DNA from: Cytospora piceicola
Taxonomy: Eukaryota; Ascomycota; Sordariomycetes; Diaporthales; Cytosporaceae
Reading direction: 5' to 3'
Length of the DNA: 64,000 bases
Assembly: GCA_023375675.1 (NCBI GenBank)
Contig: JALQBC010000034.1
Span: 372,001 to 436,000, forward strand
The notes under the pieces were generated by a model. That model searched no databases. It had not been told where the DNA came from and worked only from the letters and a program-made list of their open reading frames with translations. Positions 1-13,491 of the stretch are shown piece by piece; within the stretch, counting starts at the first letter, position 1; every line of letters starts with the position of its first letter. Position numbers and translations under genes: made by a program.

Positions 1-515
1 CTCGGACTCGGCGATGCCCAGACGGTCCCAAGCGAAGGTGCTGTAGCCGTGGTCGGCGGCTTGAGCTACATAACTGTAGTTGTAGTCGTTGATCGGAATG
101 TCCCAGTAAGTCCTGTCGAAGCCGATTCCGTGTGTCAAGAGTTGAACCGTGCTGGATGGACCGGAGTGCGGTTCGCAGTACGTGGCCGCGACGTGGTACG
201 TGCCGTTGATGGTTGCGTACTGGCACTTATTAGGAACTCGAACTACGCAATACCAGCAGGTATTGGGGATATGAGAGGGGGAATACTAACGCCAGAAAGA
301 ACCTCGTTGGTAAGGTTGTGACCCTGTCGTATCTGATCCAGCACGAAGTTGGTCACCTCAATATTGTTCTTTGGCGCCGTGAGGTTGAAGACGGCATTCC
401 GAGCGACCACGGGCACCTCGATTGACAAGTCTGTGCAGTTTCGAGCAGTTCCAGCAGATGAAAGGGTAGCCAGGACGAGGGCGACCCCAATGGTGAGCGG
501 TGGTGAGGGCCTCAT
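1..515 (-). CDS. Secreted alpha/beta hydrolase, N-terminal part (cut by window edge)
   Basis: The protein starts at the ATG whose first base is 515. It opens with a hydrophobic signal-peptide-like stretch (MRPSPPLTIGVALVLATLSS), so it is probably secreted. Exon 1 is 291-515; a 71-nt intron (220-290, GTTAGT donor, CTAAT branch, CCAG acceptor) is followed by exon 2, which runs off the left edge. Exon 2 reads NGTYHVAATYCEP, then LLTHGIGFDRTYWD and STFAWDRLGIAES. The LTHG segment looks like the oxyanion-hole strand and the DRLG segment like the early core of fungal lipase-like alpha/beta hydrolases. The nucleophile elbow and the catalytic Asp and His lie outside the window, so activity and substrate cannot be judged. 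Asn-X-Ser/Thr sites (NCT, NLT, NGT) fit secretion. The family call is fairly firm; the function is not. Confidence 0.7.
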
Positions 516-1459
516 GGCGATGTCGCTTTCTGTTACCGGTTTGGGATGAGGGAATTGAATTGGTTTTCTTATACGAGCCTCAAGAAATCCTGTCTTCTAG
601 GCAGATGAGCGAGAGAGGTAGGAAGAGATTATAGGACGTGTCGCCTCATATATGGATTCTTTAGAACTTGGCTGTCCAAGCCGGGGGACTCTACGCAGTC
701 ACGATTCAGTCACGACTCACTACAGTGACGGTCATCCTGACGAGCAAAGTCTTGGTAAGGTTCGTCGTCAAATATATGTCCTGAACCTTGCACATAAGCC
801 GCATCGTGCATCGAAATCCCAGATAGAGGGTGGGCACTACACTTCATCCAAGCGACACGGTCAACAAAGACAGCCACATGCTAGCCGGACTAGCTAGATC
901 CCATGTGTCTTCAGCCGAGTCACCTTTCCATTGGTACAGGTGGATTGGTAGTGTAGTGGCGCATTATGAATCAGGATTGTCTGGTAATAAACTAGTCTGC
1001 TTACAGTAGGTCATGATTTGGAATTCGTCATCAACTGACCGTCCCCTCCATAGGGTCAGCATCGTAGACCAATTCTGATTGCTAATATTTTGGAGCTGCA
1101 GTAAGCTTATTTTTAAAGCTTCAAGCTTACTCGGTATTAGATTATATATGTACCTCAATGTTTGTGTGCCTAGTTCTGGGTTGAACCTTTCATATCTCTA
1201 TCCCTTCGTGTTATGACAATTATATGTTCAAAAATGTACAGCCTCGGACTATTCTTGTGAGACCATCTCGGTTGGTTCGAAGATTCTTGGCATTTTCAAG
1301 CAAACTTCCTCTATTAACAGTCGCTTAGTAGCGAGGGGAAATAATCTATCGTTAGGTCGTCAAAGGATGATAATAAAAATAAGTGAGGGTGTCAAAGACT
1401 CAAGATGCACCCTCGTATACATTATACGAATAACCTCACAGCCTGAACGGCTGTCGAGT
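516..1459. other. Intergenic, no gene seen
   Basis: This stretch lies between the start of the hydrolase gene and the 3' end of the Sfk1-like gene, both on the minus strand. The part next to 515 should hold the hydrolase promoter. Bases 960-1440 are more AT-rich than the flanks. No open frame has codon use or a domain that I recognise. Confidence 0.5.
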
Positions 1460-2465
1460 TTATGTGTATACCGGTCCACCAAGCTGGTTACCATAGCTGT
1501 CGGCCTCCATCTCCATATCTTCGCTTCCTCGCTTCATTTGGGGGAAACCGCGTTTGCTACGGTTCTTGGTCTTGACTGCAGGTAAAAAGTCCAATATATA
1601 AGACCAGACATCTGGAATATGTTAGCAAGAATCCACCAAGTCAAACAGACAGACAAGATAGACTCACAAAAGATAAAGACCAGAGCTATGATCCATTCAA
1701 GGATAGCTGATTTGTTGGAATCGTTCTTGTGTTCGGTAACGCCGAAAGCAATACCCAGCGACAGCTCGATAAGGATGAAAAACGACTTGATGCAGAACGA
1801 GCCGATCAGGATGCGGTGCGTCCCGGGGGACTGCCTCCCGGACGCATGGTCGCGCTTACGATACACAAGCCCAAGGAGCAAATACTCGATGCAGACACAG
1901 AGGGCGCTTACAACATAACTGCCGCTGCAAGTTGGAGAGTAAGGTGATTAGTCTCTGGCTTCTCCCTCGCAGAGAGTTCTGAACAAGGACTTACATAAAA
2001 ACTCCAAGCATGGACTGGTGCACGGTGGGATAATCCCTCGTGTCGAAGATAGTCAGGAGGATCAACCCTGCCGCGCCTATAATGGAGAAGACGATCGACA
2101 CAATGCTGGCGACCTTCTCCGACTTGCGGTAGTTGGGCGTGAGGCGACCGGTGTGACGCAGCCATCTCTCACTGATGAAGGCGATGTCGAAGACGACCAC
2201 CATGGCGGTACTCGTCCCGATGAAGATGGGCTGGCCCCAGCTGGAGGCGCCAATATCTGAGATGTACAGGAACTGCTGCGAAGGATCTACTCGAGGCATT
2301 AATATTTTTGTGACGATGTATACTGAAGGGTTCGTGTGTTTCCATACCCAGGAATGCATAGTGCGGCTTCCCCTTCGCAAACCAGGTGCAGAGCAAGGCC
2401 AGGAGACCTCCGAGCCAGCAGCATCCTGCGATGAGCGGTAAGACCCAATATGATATTCCAAACAT
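1460..2465 (-). CDS. Frag1/DRAM/Sfk1 family membrane protein
   Basis: Four exons join in frame: 2348-2465, 1995-2286, 1668-1924 and 1460-1611, giving 272 residues. The introns (61, 70 and 56 nt) have GT-AG ends and CTAAT or CTAAC branch sites. The protein is a multi-pass membrane protein. The first hydrophobic segment starts at residue 5 (YWVLPLIAGCCWLGGLLALL). The segment ISDIGASSWGQPIFI, followed by an FDIAFISERWLRH stretch and a hydrophobic AAGLILLTIFDT helix, is typical of the fungal Frag1/DRAM/Sfk1 family. Yeast Sfk1 acts at the plasma membrane with the PI4-kinase Stt4 and affects lipid asymmetry; DRAM proteins act at lysosomes. Which role applies here cannot be told. The C-terminal tail is charged and cytosolic-looking. 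It is a single gene with no related neighbour. Confidence 0.8.
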
Positions 2466-2935
2466 TGTGGACTCTTGGTGGGCGCTCAGGGGGCGAGTGT
2501 GAAGTGCCAGACAATAGTGGTCAGTGGCCGGGCAACGGTTTCAGGGTGTGCAACGACGCACACTTATTCCAGACTTGGATCGGTTTTCTCAAGGGAAAGC
2601 CAGAATCGATCATAAGAGACTTCGATAAAACCATATAAGAAACGATCCTGCAAAAACATGGAATTCTTGAAAATGACGTCTCGGACCCATATACCGGGAC
2701 GGCCGGATGATGGGCGCTCCACATCACTGCACACGACAACCTGTCAGCCTGTCAGCCTGCGCAGAGTCAAACTAGCTATATAAAAGCGGATCACGAGAGA
2801 GAAATTTATTACTATGCAAGCTATGTAACAGAAAGACGCGCAGAGACATGTTCCGTACCAGGTATCCATGTCTACTTGAAAAAGTGATGTTCGCCCCCCC
2901 CTGAGAGATCTGCTGTTACTGTGATTGTAATATAT
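2466..2935. other. Intergenic, no gene seen
   Basis: About 470 bases between the start codon of the Sfk1-like gene and the decayed 3' end of the transporter relic. It should contain the Sfk1-like promoter. I see no credible coding sequence. Confidence 0.4.
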
Positions 2936-4490
2936 CTAGACTCCCCCCTCCAACTTCCTAGCCTCCCCTGAATCAGATGTTAATACCAAAATCAATATGA
3001 AACTTACATTCGTTCTGCTGCAGCAGATGGTGCTCCTTTCCCATCGACTCGTCTCGCCTGTTCTTCTCGGCTTCGCGTCTCTCCCTTTCGATCCTTGACG
3101 CGAACTTGCTTCTCTTCCGGAGGTACTCGCCATAATTAGAAGGAAAACACAGGTACAGTTACCAACAGAGTGATCACAGCGAGGATAGTATTAGCCACTC
3201 CAGCGGCCACTCCTTGCCGATATTGCTGTACGTGGGAGTGGAGCAAATGCGGCAATATCTGAGAGAAAGTCGCGGGCAAAGTCGTTCCCCCCGTGGCCGA
3301 GGCGGCACAGACATTATATGCGGCCACGGTGTAGTCGATGCAAGGTTGATGCATGGCATAAGTAGTTATGCCGACGAGACTTGAGAAGATCATGGCCACA
3401 ATCCAGGGAATACCTCGTCCTGGGCCGAGTGGTGCCCAGGCGAAACCGATGAGGCCGATGGGCTCCAAGGGGATGACATACTGGAGCCACCAGAGTCGCG
3501 CTTCAGGAGATACCGAGTCGAATCCGTGTTTCCTCCTGCGCTGACGGAACATGCGCATCGACGGCAGGAAGGAGAAGTGTGCGATATTGTAGCCGACGAG
3601 TAGCCACACGGGGTCAATGAGCGTCGTCAGAAGAAGGATCCGCCAACCACAGCGTTTAGGTATCAGCAATGGAGAAACACTCACGGTAAGAACGCTAGAG
3701 AGTTGCCAATGGTGCCAACCCCCCATTGTTCGTACACGGGCTTGGAGGCCTGCAGGAAGATAATGATCAAGTTGACACTGAACCCGCTCACAGTCGACAG
3801 CCATGCGACGATGGCCTCGGTGGTCAACATGTAGAATGGCCGACTCCAGATAACAAGGGACTTCCTCAGCGACATGCGCCGCTCCTTGACTTCGTTAGGG
3901 CCCCATATGTCCTCAGCCATTCCTCCTCGTCTTCTTTGCTAGCCTGTCCAGGATCATCGTAGAGCGCGTCTCCGGTACGCGGAGGAAATGAATGTTCTGG
4001 ACGGCTCCGCCAGCAATGAGCTGCCTCCAAGAGATCCACCTAAGGGGCTGCTACTCCTCCACGAAATTCCCAACGATGCCGCCGACGACCGACGCACCTA
4101 CGGAATCAAGAAAGAGGAAGGCGATGGCATACTCTTGATCGTCGGGTTCCCACATGTCGGCGAGGACCCCGAGCGCGACACTGCCGCCGGCGGTGGACAA
4201 TCCACCCAGAAGGCGTTGAGGTTGATGGAGATTTGGAAGATGAACATGATGGTCAAGATGAGCCACTTTCTCCATGTCGGATATGAGTAGCCCGAGTGCT
4301 CGCAGGCATATTCTGCTTTCAACTCAGGCTTGCCCACGCCATGGGCCACTCCGGGCCTGTCAGGATCCTCAGTCCGGTCACATCTTCAACGCATAGATTT
4401 TCGACGTGTGTTGTACGGGCTCACGCTCGTTGCTGTCGCTGTCCCCATGCCATCTGTCGAGGCTTTGTATCGAGGGCCATGGTGCGGTGC
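2936..4490 (-). pseudogene. Relic of an MFS transporter (DHA1, polyamine/drug type)
   Basis: Protein-level similarity to fungal Tpo1/Flr1-type major facilitator transporters is clear across the region, but spread over all three minus-strand frames. Recognisable pieces, in order: an N-terminal PELKAEYACEHSGYSYP tail and first membrane helix (about 4180-4350); RLLGGLSTAGGSVALGVLADMW (about 4150-4215); AEDIWGPNEVKER plus two helices (about 3680-3920); the central LLVGYNIAHFSFLPSM helix; PLEPIGLIGFAW; and a basic tail EYLRKRSKFASRIERE. Lesions: a fused junction near 4213 that removes roughly the second and third helices and shifts frame; an in-frame TAG near 4058 where the family has Tyr (EEY); single-base insertions near 3920 and 3140; and three frame changes within about 120 bases around 3195-3300. 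Splice sites near 3000-3020 survive. No working transporter can be read from this DNA. Confidence 0.82.
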
Positions 4491-5375
4491 ACAGTGGCAA
4501 TAAAGTGTTTTCAGTAAGATATCAAGTGAGTAGCCACGAACAACGAGAGCGAGAAGCAAACCTCAGAGACGAGCCTTGACCTCAACCGTGGACTACAACT
4601 GGCGGCCAAGGGGCGCTCTTCTGAAGTTCCTCCATTGGCAGACCCAAACCCGAGCGGCTGTTCTCAACGTCGATCGCCGTTACCCTTTCCCCGCTTCTCG
4701 CATCGCTCAACCACCCAAGCTCGTCAGGGTCCGAACCACAAATGTTTCCGGTCGTATATTCCTCAAAGGGAGCCGCACAGACTGAAGCGATCTTCAACGG
4801 TGGCGTGCCAAGTCCCACTCAGACGGCTCGTCCACCATCCATCTCGCGCCAAGGGGACGCCAACCGCGCACAATCGATAGCGGTATACCCCAAGTACCAA
4901 AATACTCCAGCAGCGGGATTGACGTCTTCTGGCGCAACGGTTTCCTCATATGGCAATCTGGAGTAGACAACCTGACGACGACGACGACGACAACAATGCG
5001 GACATGCAGAAGGGCTGAGACCCTGGGCATAAAAGACATCATATCTGACCGACGGACGAGATATCAGGCATAAGCTTGAGTGTTGAGTACTTTCCAAAGG
5101 CTCCCAATTCGATGGCAACGTCGCGAGTGACAGCCTCAATCATCTCAAAATGACGCGAGGGTGATCTCAGACTTGAAAGCAGTCTGTGCCTGTAGTGAAT
5201 GCTTGTTTTAATTCTCTGTCTCGTTTTATTGTCCCTTTGTAATCCGTGTCCAAAGCTCGGGTGTGTAAGATCATCCATATCAAATAACGCCTGCTGATGG
5301 TTTTCCTGGCCTCCAGCCCATCTTAGACTCCATATCGCAAAATGCTGCCTATTGTTTAGATGCAATCGTCCCTTC
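4491..5375. other. Intergenic, possible decayed sequence
   Basis: Lies between the transporter relic and the ELP3 stop codon. On the minus strand about 4580-5040 is open in overlapping frames but matches nothing I recognise; a short (GAC)n/(GAC-AAC) run sits at about 4973-4995. The part next to 5375 is expected to be the ELP3 3' UTR. Confidence 0.3.
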
Positions 5376-7100
5376 TTATGCGTCTGGCCCCGGCCGCCCA
5401 TCAAGCCATTTACTCATGTACGGCCCATCGAGCCAATATCCCAGCTTCTTGTAGTAACTCCTCACACCGACACCCGAGATGACACTGATCTTTTCACTTC
5501 CATGCTCATCCCTCGCAATCCTCTCAGCCTCTTCCATCAACAAGGTACCGAAACCCTGGTGCTGGAACTTCTTAGGATCCCGGGCATGCACTGGCACCGC
5601 CGTTCCGTAGACGTGCAACTCGCGCACCAGGCTCGTCTGCTGGCCCACGAGTTCCTCGCGGTAGGTGTACTTCTCGGTACATTTCCGTAGCCTGAGCAGG
5701 CCGACGAGGATATCCTGTTTGGGGTCCTCATAGGCCAGGAATGTCTCCCAGCCGGCGTTGGCGGTGTAGTCTCGACGGATGAGCTCGATCTGGTTGGGGC
5801 GTATCTTGTGCTTGACCTCGTTGACGCCTACCTCACGAGTTCGCACGTCGCGACAGGTCGTGCCGAAGTCCTTCATGCGGGCGAGGGCCAGCTCGCGAAG
5901 GTTTCCGTTCTCAACGCCCGAGGTCACAAGGGGCATCGGGATATCACGCTGGACGCGGTAAATGCGGGTCCACGGCGGGATGAGTGCGAGAATGCGCGCA
6001 ACGAGATCGATGAGACCGTTGGGGGTGTAGTTCTGGTAACGTCCTGTCCGCCATAGCTCGTACAGACCAGTTCCTCGGATCACAAGCGTAGGGTAGATCT
6101 TGAGACCGTCGGTCCGGAAGTCAGGGTTCTCGAAATACTCGCGGAACTGGTCGAGATCTCTCTCCATTCCGACGTTGGGAAGGTCAGGCATCATGTGGCT
6201 AACGACCTTGAAGCCTGCATCTTTTGCCAGACGAAACGTCTCCGCCACGGATGCAACTGTGTGTCCTCGATTGGTGTCCCGTGCAACATCTTCGTACAGA
6301 GACTGCACGCCGACTTCCAGGCGAGTGCATCCATACCGCAGCATACTCGACAGATGCGGTTGCAGGCAGTAGTCTGGCCTCGTCTCTATTGTGATACCCA
6401 CGCACTTTGTGTTACTCAGCTCACCGGCCTCGACTGCCTCGTCCACGTTCGACGTCTGGTAGCCACTAAGGGCGTTGTGTAGCTGAGATATGAAGTCATC
6501 CCTGTATGACTCGGGCAGCGACATGAAGGTTCCTCCCATGATGATGTATTCGACCTTGTCTACCGAGTGACCCAGTGCCTTCAGCTGGTCAACGCGGCCC
6601 CGTGCCTGCTCGAAGGGATCGTATCTTGCTCGGATGGCCCGCATGGATGTTGGTTCGTAGCCTGTGTAAGATTGTGTGCTGTATTCGAAGTCGGAGTCTG
6701 GGCCTCCAGGGCAGTAGACGCAGATGTTGCCGGTATAGGCGATATGTGGGCACCGATGTGGTTTGCACATGACAGCTACAACTGCTATTCCGGAGGAGGT
6801 TCGTATGGGCTTTGCGACCAGCTTGGGCAAGATGTACTTCTTGTAGTGCTCGGGTACGGCAGCGATGATGGCGGTCAGAGGGGGCATGTTGTTGATCTTG
6901 TGCTTCTTGGCTAGCTTGGACCGCAAAGCATTGAGGTTGAGGTCCTTCTTCGAACGTGAGGCGTCCTGAGAGGCCTCGTGGTCTTCAATAAGGGCGTTGG
7001 CGATGTCTGCGCAGCATCGCAAGAACCGTTCGTTCTCTGGGGGCAATTCGGCGCCCTTCTTGCGCCTCGTCTCCGTCATTGTTACCGTGGTTGTAGCCAT
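5376..7100 (-). CDS. ELP3: Elongator complex catalytic subunit Elp3
   Basis: A single uninterrupted exon encodes 574 residues, close to the usual length of about 550. Elp3 is the catalytic subunit of Elongator, which makes the cm5-type modification of wobble uridine in tRNA. The N-terminal radical-SAM domain has the Cys cluster in [17 protein letters not shown] (about residues 117-133), then the hallmark [29 protein letters not shown] and [10 protein letters not shown] are further family signatures. The C-terminal GNAT acetyltransferase domain includes [15 protein letters not shown], the acetyl-CoA loop, and [14 protein letters not shown] at the end. The start codon gives a short Thr-rich leader ([16 protein letters not shown]) typical of fungal Elp3. 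The gene is divergent from LSC1 across about 690 bases. No lesion is seen. Confidence 0.98.
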   Translation of the reverse strand: MATTTVTMTETRRKKGAELPPENERFLRCCADIANALIEDHEASQDASRSKKDLNLNALRSKLAKKHKINNMPPLTAIIAAVPEHYKKYILPKLVAKPIRTSSGIAVVAVMCKPHRCPHIAYTGNICVYCPGGPDSDFEYSTQSYTGYEPTSMRAIRARYDPFEQARGRVDQLKALGHSVDKVEYIIMGGTFMSLPESYRDDFISQLHNALSGYQTSNVDEAVEAGELSNTKCVGITIETRPDYCLQPHLSSMLRYGCTRLEVGVQSLYEDVARDTNRGHTVASVAETFRLAKDAGFKVVSHMMPDLPNVGMERDLDQFREYFENPDFRTDGLKIYPTLVIRGTGLYELWRTGRYQNYTPNGLIDLVARILALIPPWTRIYRVQRDIPMPLVTSGVENGNLRELALARMKDFGTTCRDVRTREVGVNEVKHKIRPNQIELIRRDYTANAGWETFLAYEDPKQDILVGLLRLRKCTEKYTYREELVGQQTSLVRELHVYGTAVPVHARDPKKFQHQGFGTLLMEEAERIARDEHGSEKISVISGVGVRSYYKKLGYWLDGPYMSKWLDGRPGPDA

Positions 7101-7791
7101 GTCGAATATAGCATGGACGTAAGTCCGTAATTCGAAGGTGGTGATGGTGGTGGTGGCGATCCTCCTCGGTATATTCTTTCTTTGGAAATGCGCCTTCGAA
7201 ATGTTGCCTCGATCTCAAGCGGGTTGGGTTTGGTGGGGGACGAAACGACTAACAGCGTGCTGCGTAATTCGGTATGGATGTCTGATGGAGAGTTCTGGAG
7301 GGGGGGGGTTGTGATTTTTGTTAGCGACCGATAAGCGAATTCGATAAGCTCTTTTGTTGATCTGGCAGGCAAAAAGGTTGAAACGGGTGACCTCGGAGCT
7401 GTAACTTTGTAATGCGCTAACATGTATCCGCGGGTCTCAAGGCCCAATAATATTAGCAGTCGACCCGTTCCCGCTAAAATTGGGGTCGAGTACCCCACTG
7501 GTTGCTGTCCTGTCCAGTCCAGTCCCCTGTTTTTGCTGGTTTTGGGGAGGCTCCAGCTAAGGATTGAGATAGAGAGAACGACAGAGAGAGATGACGGTAG
7601 GCCAGTGAAGCTATCTCCAATACGATTTGAAACGGCACCGACCTACTTGGACAGAGCATCAACTTTCCATCCTGCAACCCGAGGCGTCAACTTCTCTGCA
7701 CCATTTCCCCCTTTCTTCCACCCATCTCATCACATTCCTTCTTCCCTCCCCATCTTTTTTCTATCCCGGCCTTTTTTGAAAGTCTGTCAAG
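7101..7791. promoter_or_regulatory. Divergent promoter region, ELP3 / LSC1
   Basis: About 690 non-coding bases separate the ELP3 and LSC1 start codons, so both promoters must lie here. Long pyrimidine runs at 7700-7775 (CCCCTTTCTTCC, CTTCCCTCCCC) precede the LSC1 ATG, as is common for strongly expressed fungal genes. A G9 run sits near 7303. No clear TATA box was seen. The role is inferred from position. Confidence 0.5.
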
Positions 7792-9229
<1,438 letters not shown>

Positions 9230-10018
9230 GCCATGGACATCAACATTAAATACTTGTTGTGGTGGATGGCTGGGAGACTAGCGGCGCTGTAGTATAGAGG
9301 TGATACCAGGCGTAACGAACACGATGTTTCCTCCTGGTCGCGCTCATTTTGGTATGGGATGAGGCAGATGGCCGGGAAGTGTTCGGAGGAAGCATTAATG
9401 GTGAATCTACTGGCTGTTGTCCTTTCATCTTCAATTTTCATAGACTGGGTGGAAGCGGCGTGGGTTGGCAATCATACTGTGCAATACATTTCGTCCTTTT
9501 TCTATGCCCAAGTCCGTCTTTGCCTCCGAATGATGGCTTGTTGTGACCACTTGCCCTTGCCAAAGTCATTCATACTTGGGTGCCTACTTCGTACGTATGT
9601 ATCAATGACGAACTGCTTCATCGGCTGTTGCTTCTCGGAACGCAGCCAGGATGAATGTGCAAGTAGATATCAGTCGAGTATAAGCGCATAGCCTTGCTTT
9701 CTGCAACCTAACCTGTCATATGAACCGATGTTCGAAGCTATTGGTCATAGGGTCATGTCATCGGATAAAGGCCCGTGAGAGAAACGCTATATAAACCCAA
9801 CCAACCTGAACTCCCCGTGTTTACTAAACCTGCCCCGGAAGACACAGAACCGTTGATAATGCTGACCTGTAGAGAGGAAGCAACGATGTGCCCTGCCTTT
9901 GTCTTTCGCGTGTCCGTAAAACTCCATTGAATGCGCACCCGTTATCAGCTTCTAGCCACTTCAACACCGTAGCCTTCCCCAAAAGTTTGAATCAGTTCGT
10001 CCGCTTGCATCAGCCCAA
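9230..10018. other. 3' UTRs between LSC1 and UBC1, no gene seen
   Basis: The flanking genes converge here, so this should be two 3' UTRs and spacer. No convincing open frame or RNA gene was found. Confidence 0.5.
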
Positions 10019-10879
10019 TTATTGCTCGCCCAAGAGACGGGCAGTGATGTCGCCCATGTAGGCCTCCTCCATCTCATAGTCTTCCCCGCCGTTCCTGTCG
10101 ATACCCACGTAGGTGAAGGCTTCTACGACGGCGTCGAGGTCGAAGCCCATGTTGACGAAGCGGTCGACAAGGTTCTTGTTCCAGCCTTGGTACCTAGAAA
10201 CCCCACCAGAAATCAGTATACAACAATCCAGGCCAGAAGGCAAGAGGGAAGAGACAAAGGACGCCAGCCGTACTTTTGGATATCGTCATCCTTCTTCTGC
10301 ACAGCCTTGCGCTGGATCTGATCGGGAGGCGGTTGTTGGCGTGGGGCGCTGGCGTACTTAACGGCCCAGTCGTGCGCCACGCTCTCAAAGTATTCATGGT
10401 CATCCATCATCATCTTGGCGACTTCGGCGTCTTGTGGATCTTTCGGGTTGGGGGCCTCGAGGAGCATTCGCAGGGAGAGGAGGGCGGTCTTGATGGTTCC
10501 AACAGGGGACCAACCTGAGCCCAAAACATCGAGGCAGATGGCGCCCTAGGAGTAGAACAAGATATGGTCAGCTTCAAAATATGTAGGCAGGTAGGCGGCT
10601 TCTGTCCCCTTGACTCACAGTCTGACTGCTGATGTTGGGGTGCCACATCTTGGTGTCGAACTTCATGATGGGGCTCTTGAAGGGGTACATGTCTGGGATT
10701 TGAATGTCGACCGTGTAGGTACCACCGGCATATGGAGTATCAGGAGGCCCTGGGAAGGTGCCCTTCAGGTGTGTCAGGTTGCTGGGATCGACAGGCGTCG
10801 CAAGGACACCAGAGTTGTCCTTGTCCTGCTGGATGTCGTTGAGCTCCTTGAGGATGCGGCGCTCACGGGTGCTCGACAT
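10019..10879 (-). CDS. UBC1: Ubiquitin-conjugating enzyme E2 with C-terminal UBA domain (Ubc1/E2-25K type)
   Basis: Three exons (10619-10879, 10274-10545, 10019-10193) give 235 residues. The E2 core starts MSSTRERRILKELNDIQQD and carries the FPGPPDTPYAGGTY segment and MWHPNISSQTGAICLDVL, where the catalytic Cys is residue 91; HPN is the conserved HPN motif. The last exon encodes a UBA domain (LVDRFVNMGFDLDAVVEAF...ARLLGEQ), which separates Ubc1 from other E2s. Ubc1 builds Lys48-linked chains with the anaphase-promoting complex and acts in ER-associated degradation. The length fits yeast Ubc1 (215 residues) with a longer linker. The gene is divergent from RPT2, another part of the same degradation system, though adjacency alone proves nothing. 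Confidence 0.96.
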
Positions 10880-11832
10880 GTTGGAAGAAAGTGCCTGAGT
10901 GAACCAACAAAAAATGGGACGGTAACAAGAACAGACGACGATAGAGAGAGGACTGGGAGCCTCGTGTGCTGTCTGCCTCGCGGCCACGAGGTATATGTGA
11001 TGGGTGGTGGGTGGCAGACGGGGTATGCTCGTGTGGGTCTGTCTGTCTGCCTTGCCTGGAGGGGTCGGTAGATCTGGACTGGCACAACCAAGGTCGTCTG
11101 CTTTGTAAGTGAGGGTGGATTGTAGATTTTGGATTTCAGATTGTTGACCCCTTTGGCCAGTGCTGACAGTCGTTTGTTCCCGGCAATAATTCGATCCTTT
11201 AAAAGGAAAACAATGCAGAGTGTAAGGCCTCACCTTTGGGTTTGAGTTTGGGTGTCCGTGATGGTGCGGGTGGTGGCTCGACAGGTACAATTAAGTCAAT
11301 AAGTACTTATGCATGAGATAAGTAAGAGGTACTTCGGTGCACTCTCTGTACACCTGAACCCGCAAGTCTTGAGTACCTCAGTGCATTTCCGCACGCAGAT
11401 ACTCCGTACCTACCTAGGTAAATAGACTAAACGGTGACCTCATTGGTTCTCTTCCCACCGTTAAGTTTCCGTCCATGCGACTACCCCGCGGCAGGCAATC
11501 CGGTGGATCGCAGCCTGGCAGTGAGACCGGGCCGGCAGGCAAAGTCTCGAGCTGGAGGGAGCTGGCGTGTTTCCCTGGGAGCCTTGATTACCTAAACGCG
11601 CTACGGAATACATTTGGCACTCCATAACACCGTCAGCCAGCTAGTGCAGCTTCGGCCTTCCAACGTCCAATACCAACTTCAACAACAACAGTCGCATCCT
11701 CCTCACCACCATTCCCAACTTATTGTCATTGACGTCCAATTGCCCTGGATACTTCTGTCTAGTATTCACTTCAAGGCCCCGTTTCGGACAAACGTGCCCC
11801 AGCCACTCATTACTAGGCTCTGAGTCGCAAAC
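10880..11832. promoter_or_regulatory. Divergent promoter region, UBC1 / RPT2
   Basis: About 950 non-coding bases between the two start codons. One exact TACCTAGGTA palindrome lies at 11411-11420, in a stretch rich in GTACCT/GTACTT steps (11280-11425). Pyrimidine-rich and CAACAA-rich leader sequence precedes the RPT2 ATG. I could not assign a yeast-type proteasome (PACE) element with confidence. Confidence 0.45.
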
Positions 11833-13491
11833 ATGGTACGCAATGCCCTGCTTCTCCTAGCTTTGGTCCATTAGGAGAGGAAGTCCATCATATACTAACA
11901 ATTCTCTCTTTTTCAAAACAGGGTCAGAACCAGTCTGGTATGGGCGGTGGCCAAGATGGCCGCGATGAGAAGGACAAGAAGGTACGTTCCACTGTCTCAG
12001 AACCTTCTACGCTTCATTCCCCAGTGGCGACGTCAACGACCAGCCACAACCAGCTATGACCAGCTATGACCAGCTTTACTGACCTTTGCCCTCACCATCC
12101 CTCCAGAAGGACAAGCCAAAGTACGAGCCTCCACCAAAGCCCACCACCCGCGTCGGTCGCAAGAAGAGAAAGCAGGCTGGTACCAGCGCCGCTGCCAAGC
12201 TCCCCGCCGTCTACCCTTCGCAACGATGCAAACTTCGTCTCCTTCGTATGCAGCGCGTCCACGACCACCTGCTGTTAGAGGAGGAATATGTCGAGAACCA
12301 GGAGCGTCTTCGCAAGGCCAAGGCCACCAAGGACAACAACGCACCCGTCGCCGCCGACGATGCTGCAGATCGAAACGCCGACGAGCGCGGACGTGTTGAC
12401 GACATGCGCGGAAGCCCCATGGGTGTTGGTACGCTGGAGGAGATGATCGATGACGACCATGCCATCGTCTCCAGTACTACCGGCCCCGAATACTACGTCA
12501 GCATCATGAGCTTTGTCGACAAGGACCTGCTCGAGCCCGGTGCCAGTGTTCTTCTGCATCACAAGAGCGTCAGTATTGTTGGTGTTCTCACCGACGACAC
12601 GGACCCGGCTGTCAGCGTCATGAAGCTCGACAAGGCCCCTACCGAGTCGTACGCGGATATTGGTGGTTTGGAGCAACAGATCCAGGAGGTTCGGGAGTCG
12701 GTGGAGCTGCCATTGCTGCATCCCGAGCTGTACGAGGAGATGGGTATCAAGCCGCCCAAGGGTGTCATCCTGTACGGTGCACCGGGTACCGGAAAGACTC
12801 TATTGGCCAAGGCCGTGGCGAACCAGACCTCTGCGACCTTCCTGCGTATTGTTGGCTCGGAGCTGATCCAGAAGTATCTGGGTGACGGCCCTCGTCTGGT
12901 CCGACAGCTCTTCCAGGTTAGTATTCTATACTCCAGGTTTTGGGTCTTTTCCCACGTGCGAAAGCATTACTGACAATGCTATAGGTTGCTGGAGAAAACG
13001 CACCATCTATTGTGTTTATCGACGAGATCGATGCGATCGGCACGAAGCGTTACGAGTCGACGTCCGGCGGTGAGCGTGAGGTCCAGCGAACCATGCTGGA
13101 GCTCCTCAACCAGCTCGACGGTTTCGATGACCGCGGCGACGTCAAGGTCATCATGGCAACCAACAAGATCGAGACCTTGGATCCCGCCCTGATCCGACCC
13201 GGCCGAATCGACCGGAAGATCCTCTTCGAGTCCCCAGACCAGAACACCAAGCGCAAGATCTTCCACCTCCACACGTCCAAGATGAGCCTCAACGAGGACG
13301 TGGAGTTGGAGGAGTTCATTGCGCAGAAGGACGACCTCTCCGGTGCCGACATCAAGGCCATCTGCTCCGAGGCTGGTCTGTTGGCTCTGCGGGAGAGACG
13401 TATGCGCGTGCAGATGTCCGACTTCCGGTCTGCGCGGGAGAGAGTGCTCCGGACGAAGCAGGAGGGTGAGCCTGAAGGACTGTACTTGTAA
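11833..13491 (+). CDS. RPT2: 26S proteasome regulatory subunit 4, AAA-ATPase Rpt2
   Basis: Four exons (11833-11835, 11922-11981, 12107-12916, 12985-13491) give 459 residues. Rpt2 is one of six ATPases in the base ring of the 19S particle that unfolds substrates and opens the 20S gate. The N-terminus is MGQNQSG, with Gly2 as the known N-myristoylation site of the family. It is followed by a basic KPKYEPP...GRKKRKQ segment, a coiled coil, the OB domain and the AAA module. Walker A is GAPGTGKT (about residues 245-252), Walker B is IVFIDEID, and the arginine-finger region is RPGRIDRK. The C-terminal LYL is the HbYX motif that docks into the 20S alpha ring. Exon 1 contains only the start codon: the Met and the conserved GQ residues are split by an intron with a good TACTAAC branch site. 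Confidence 0.96.
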
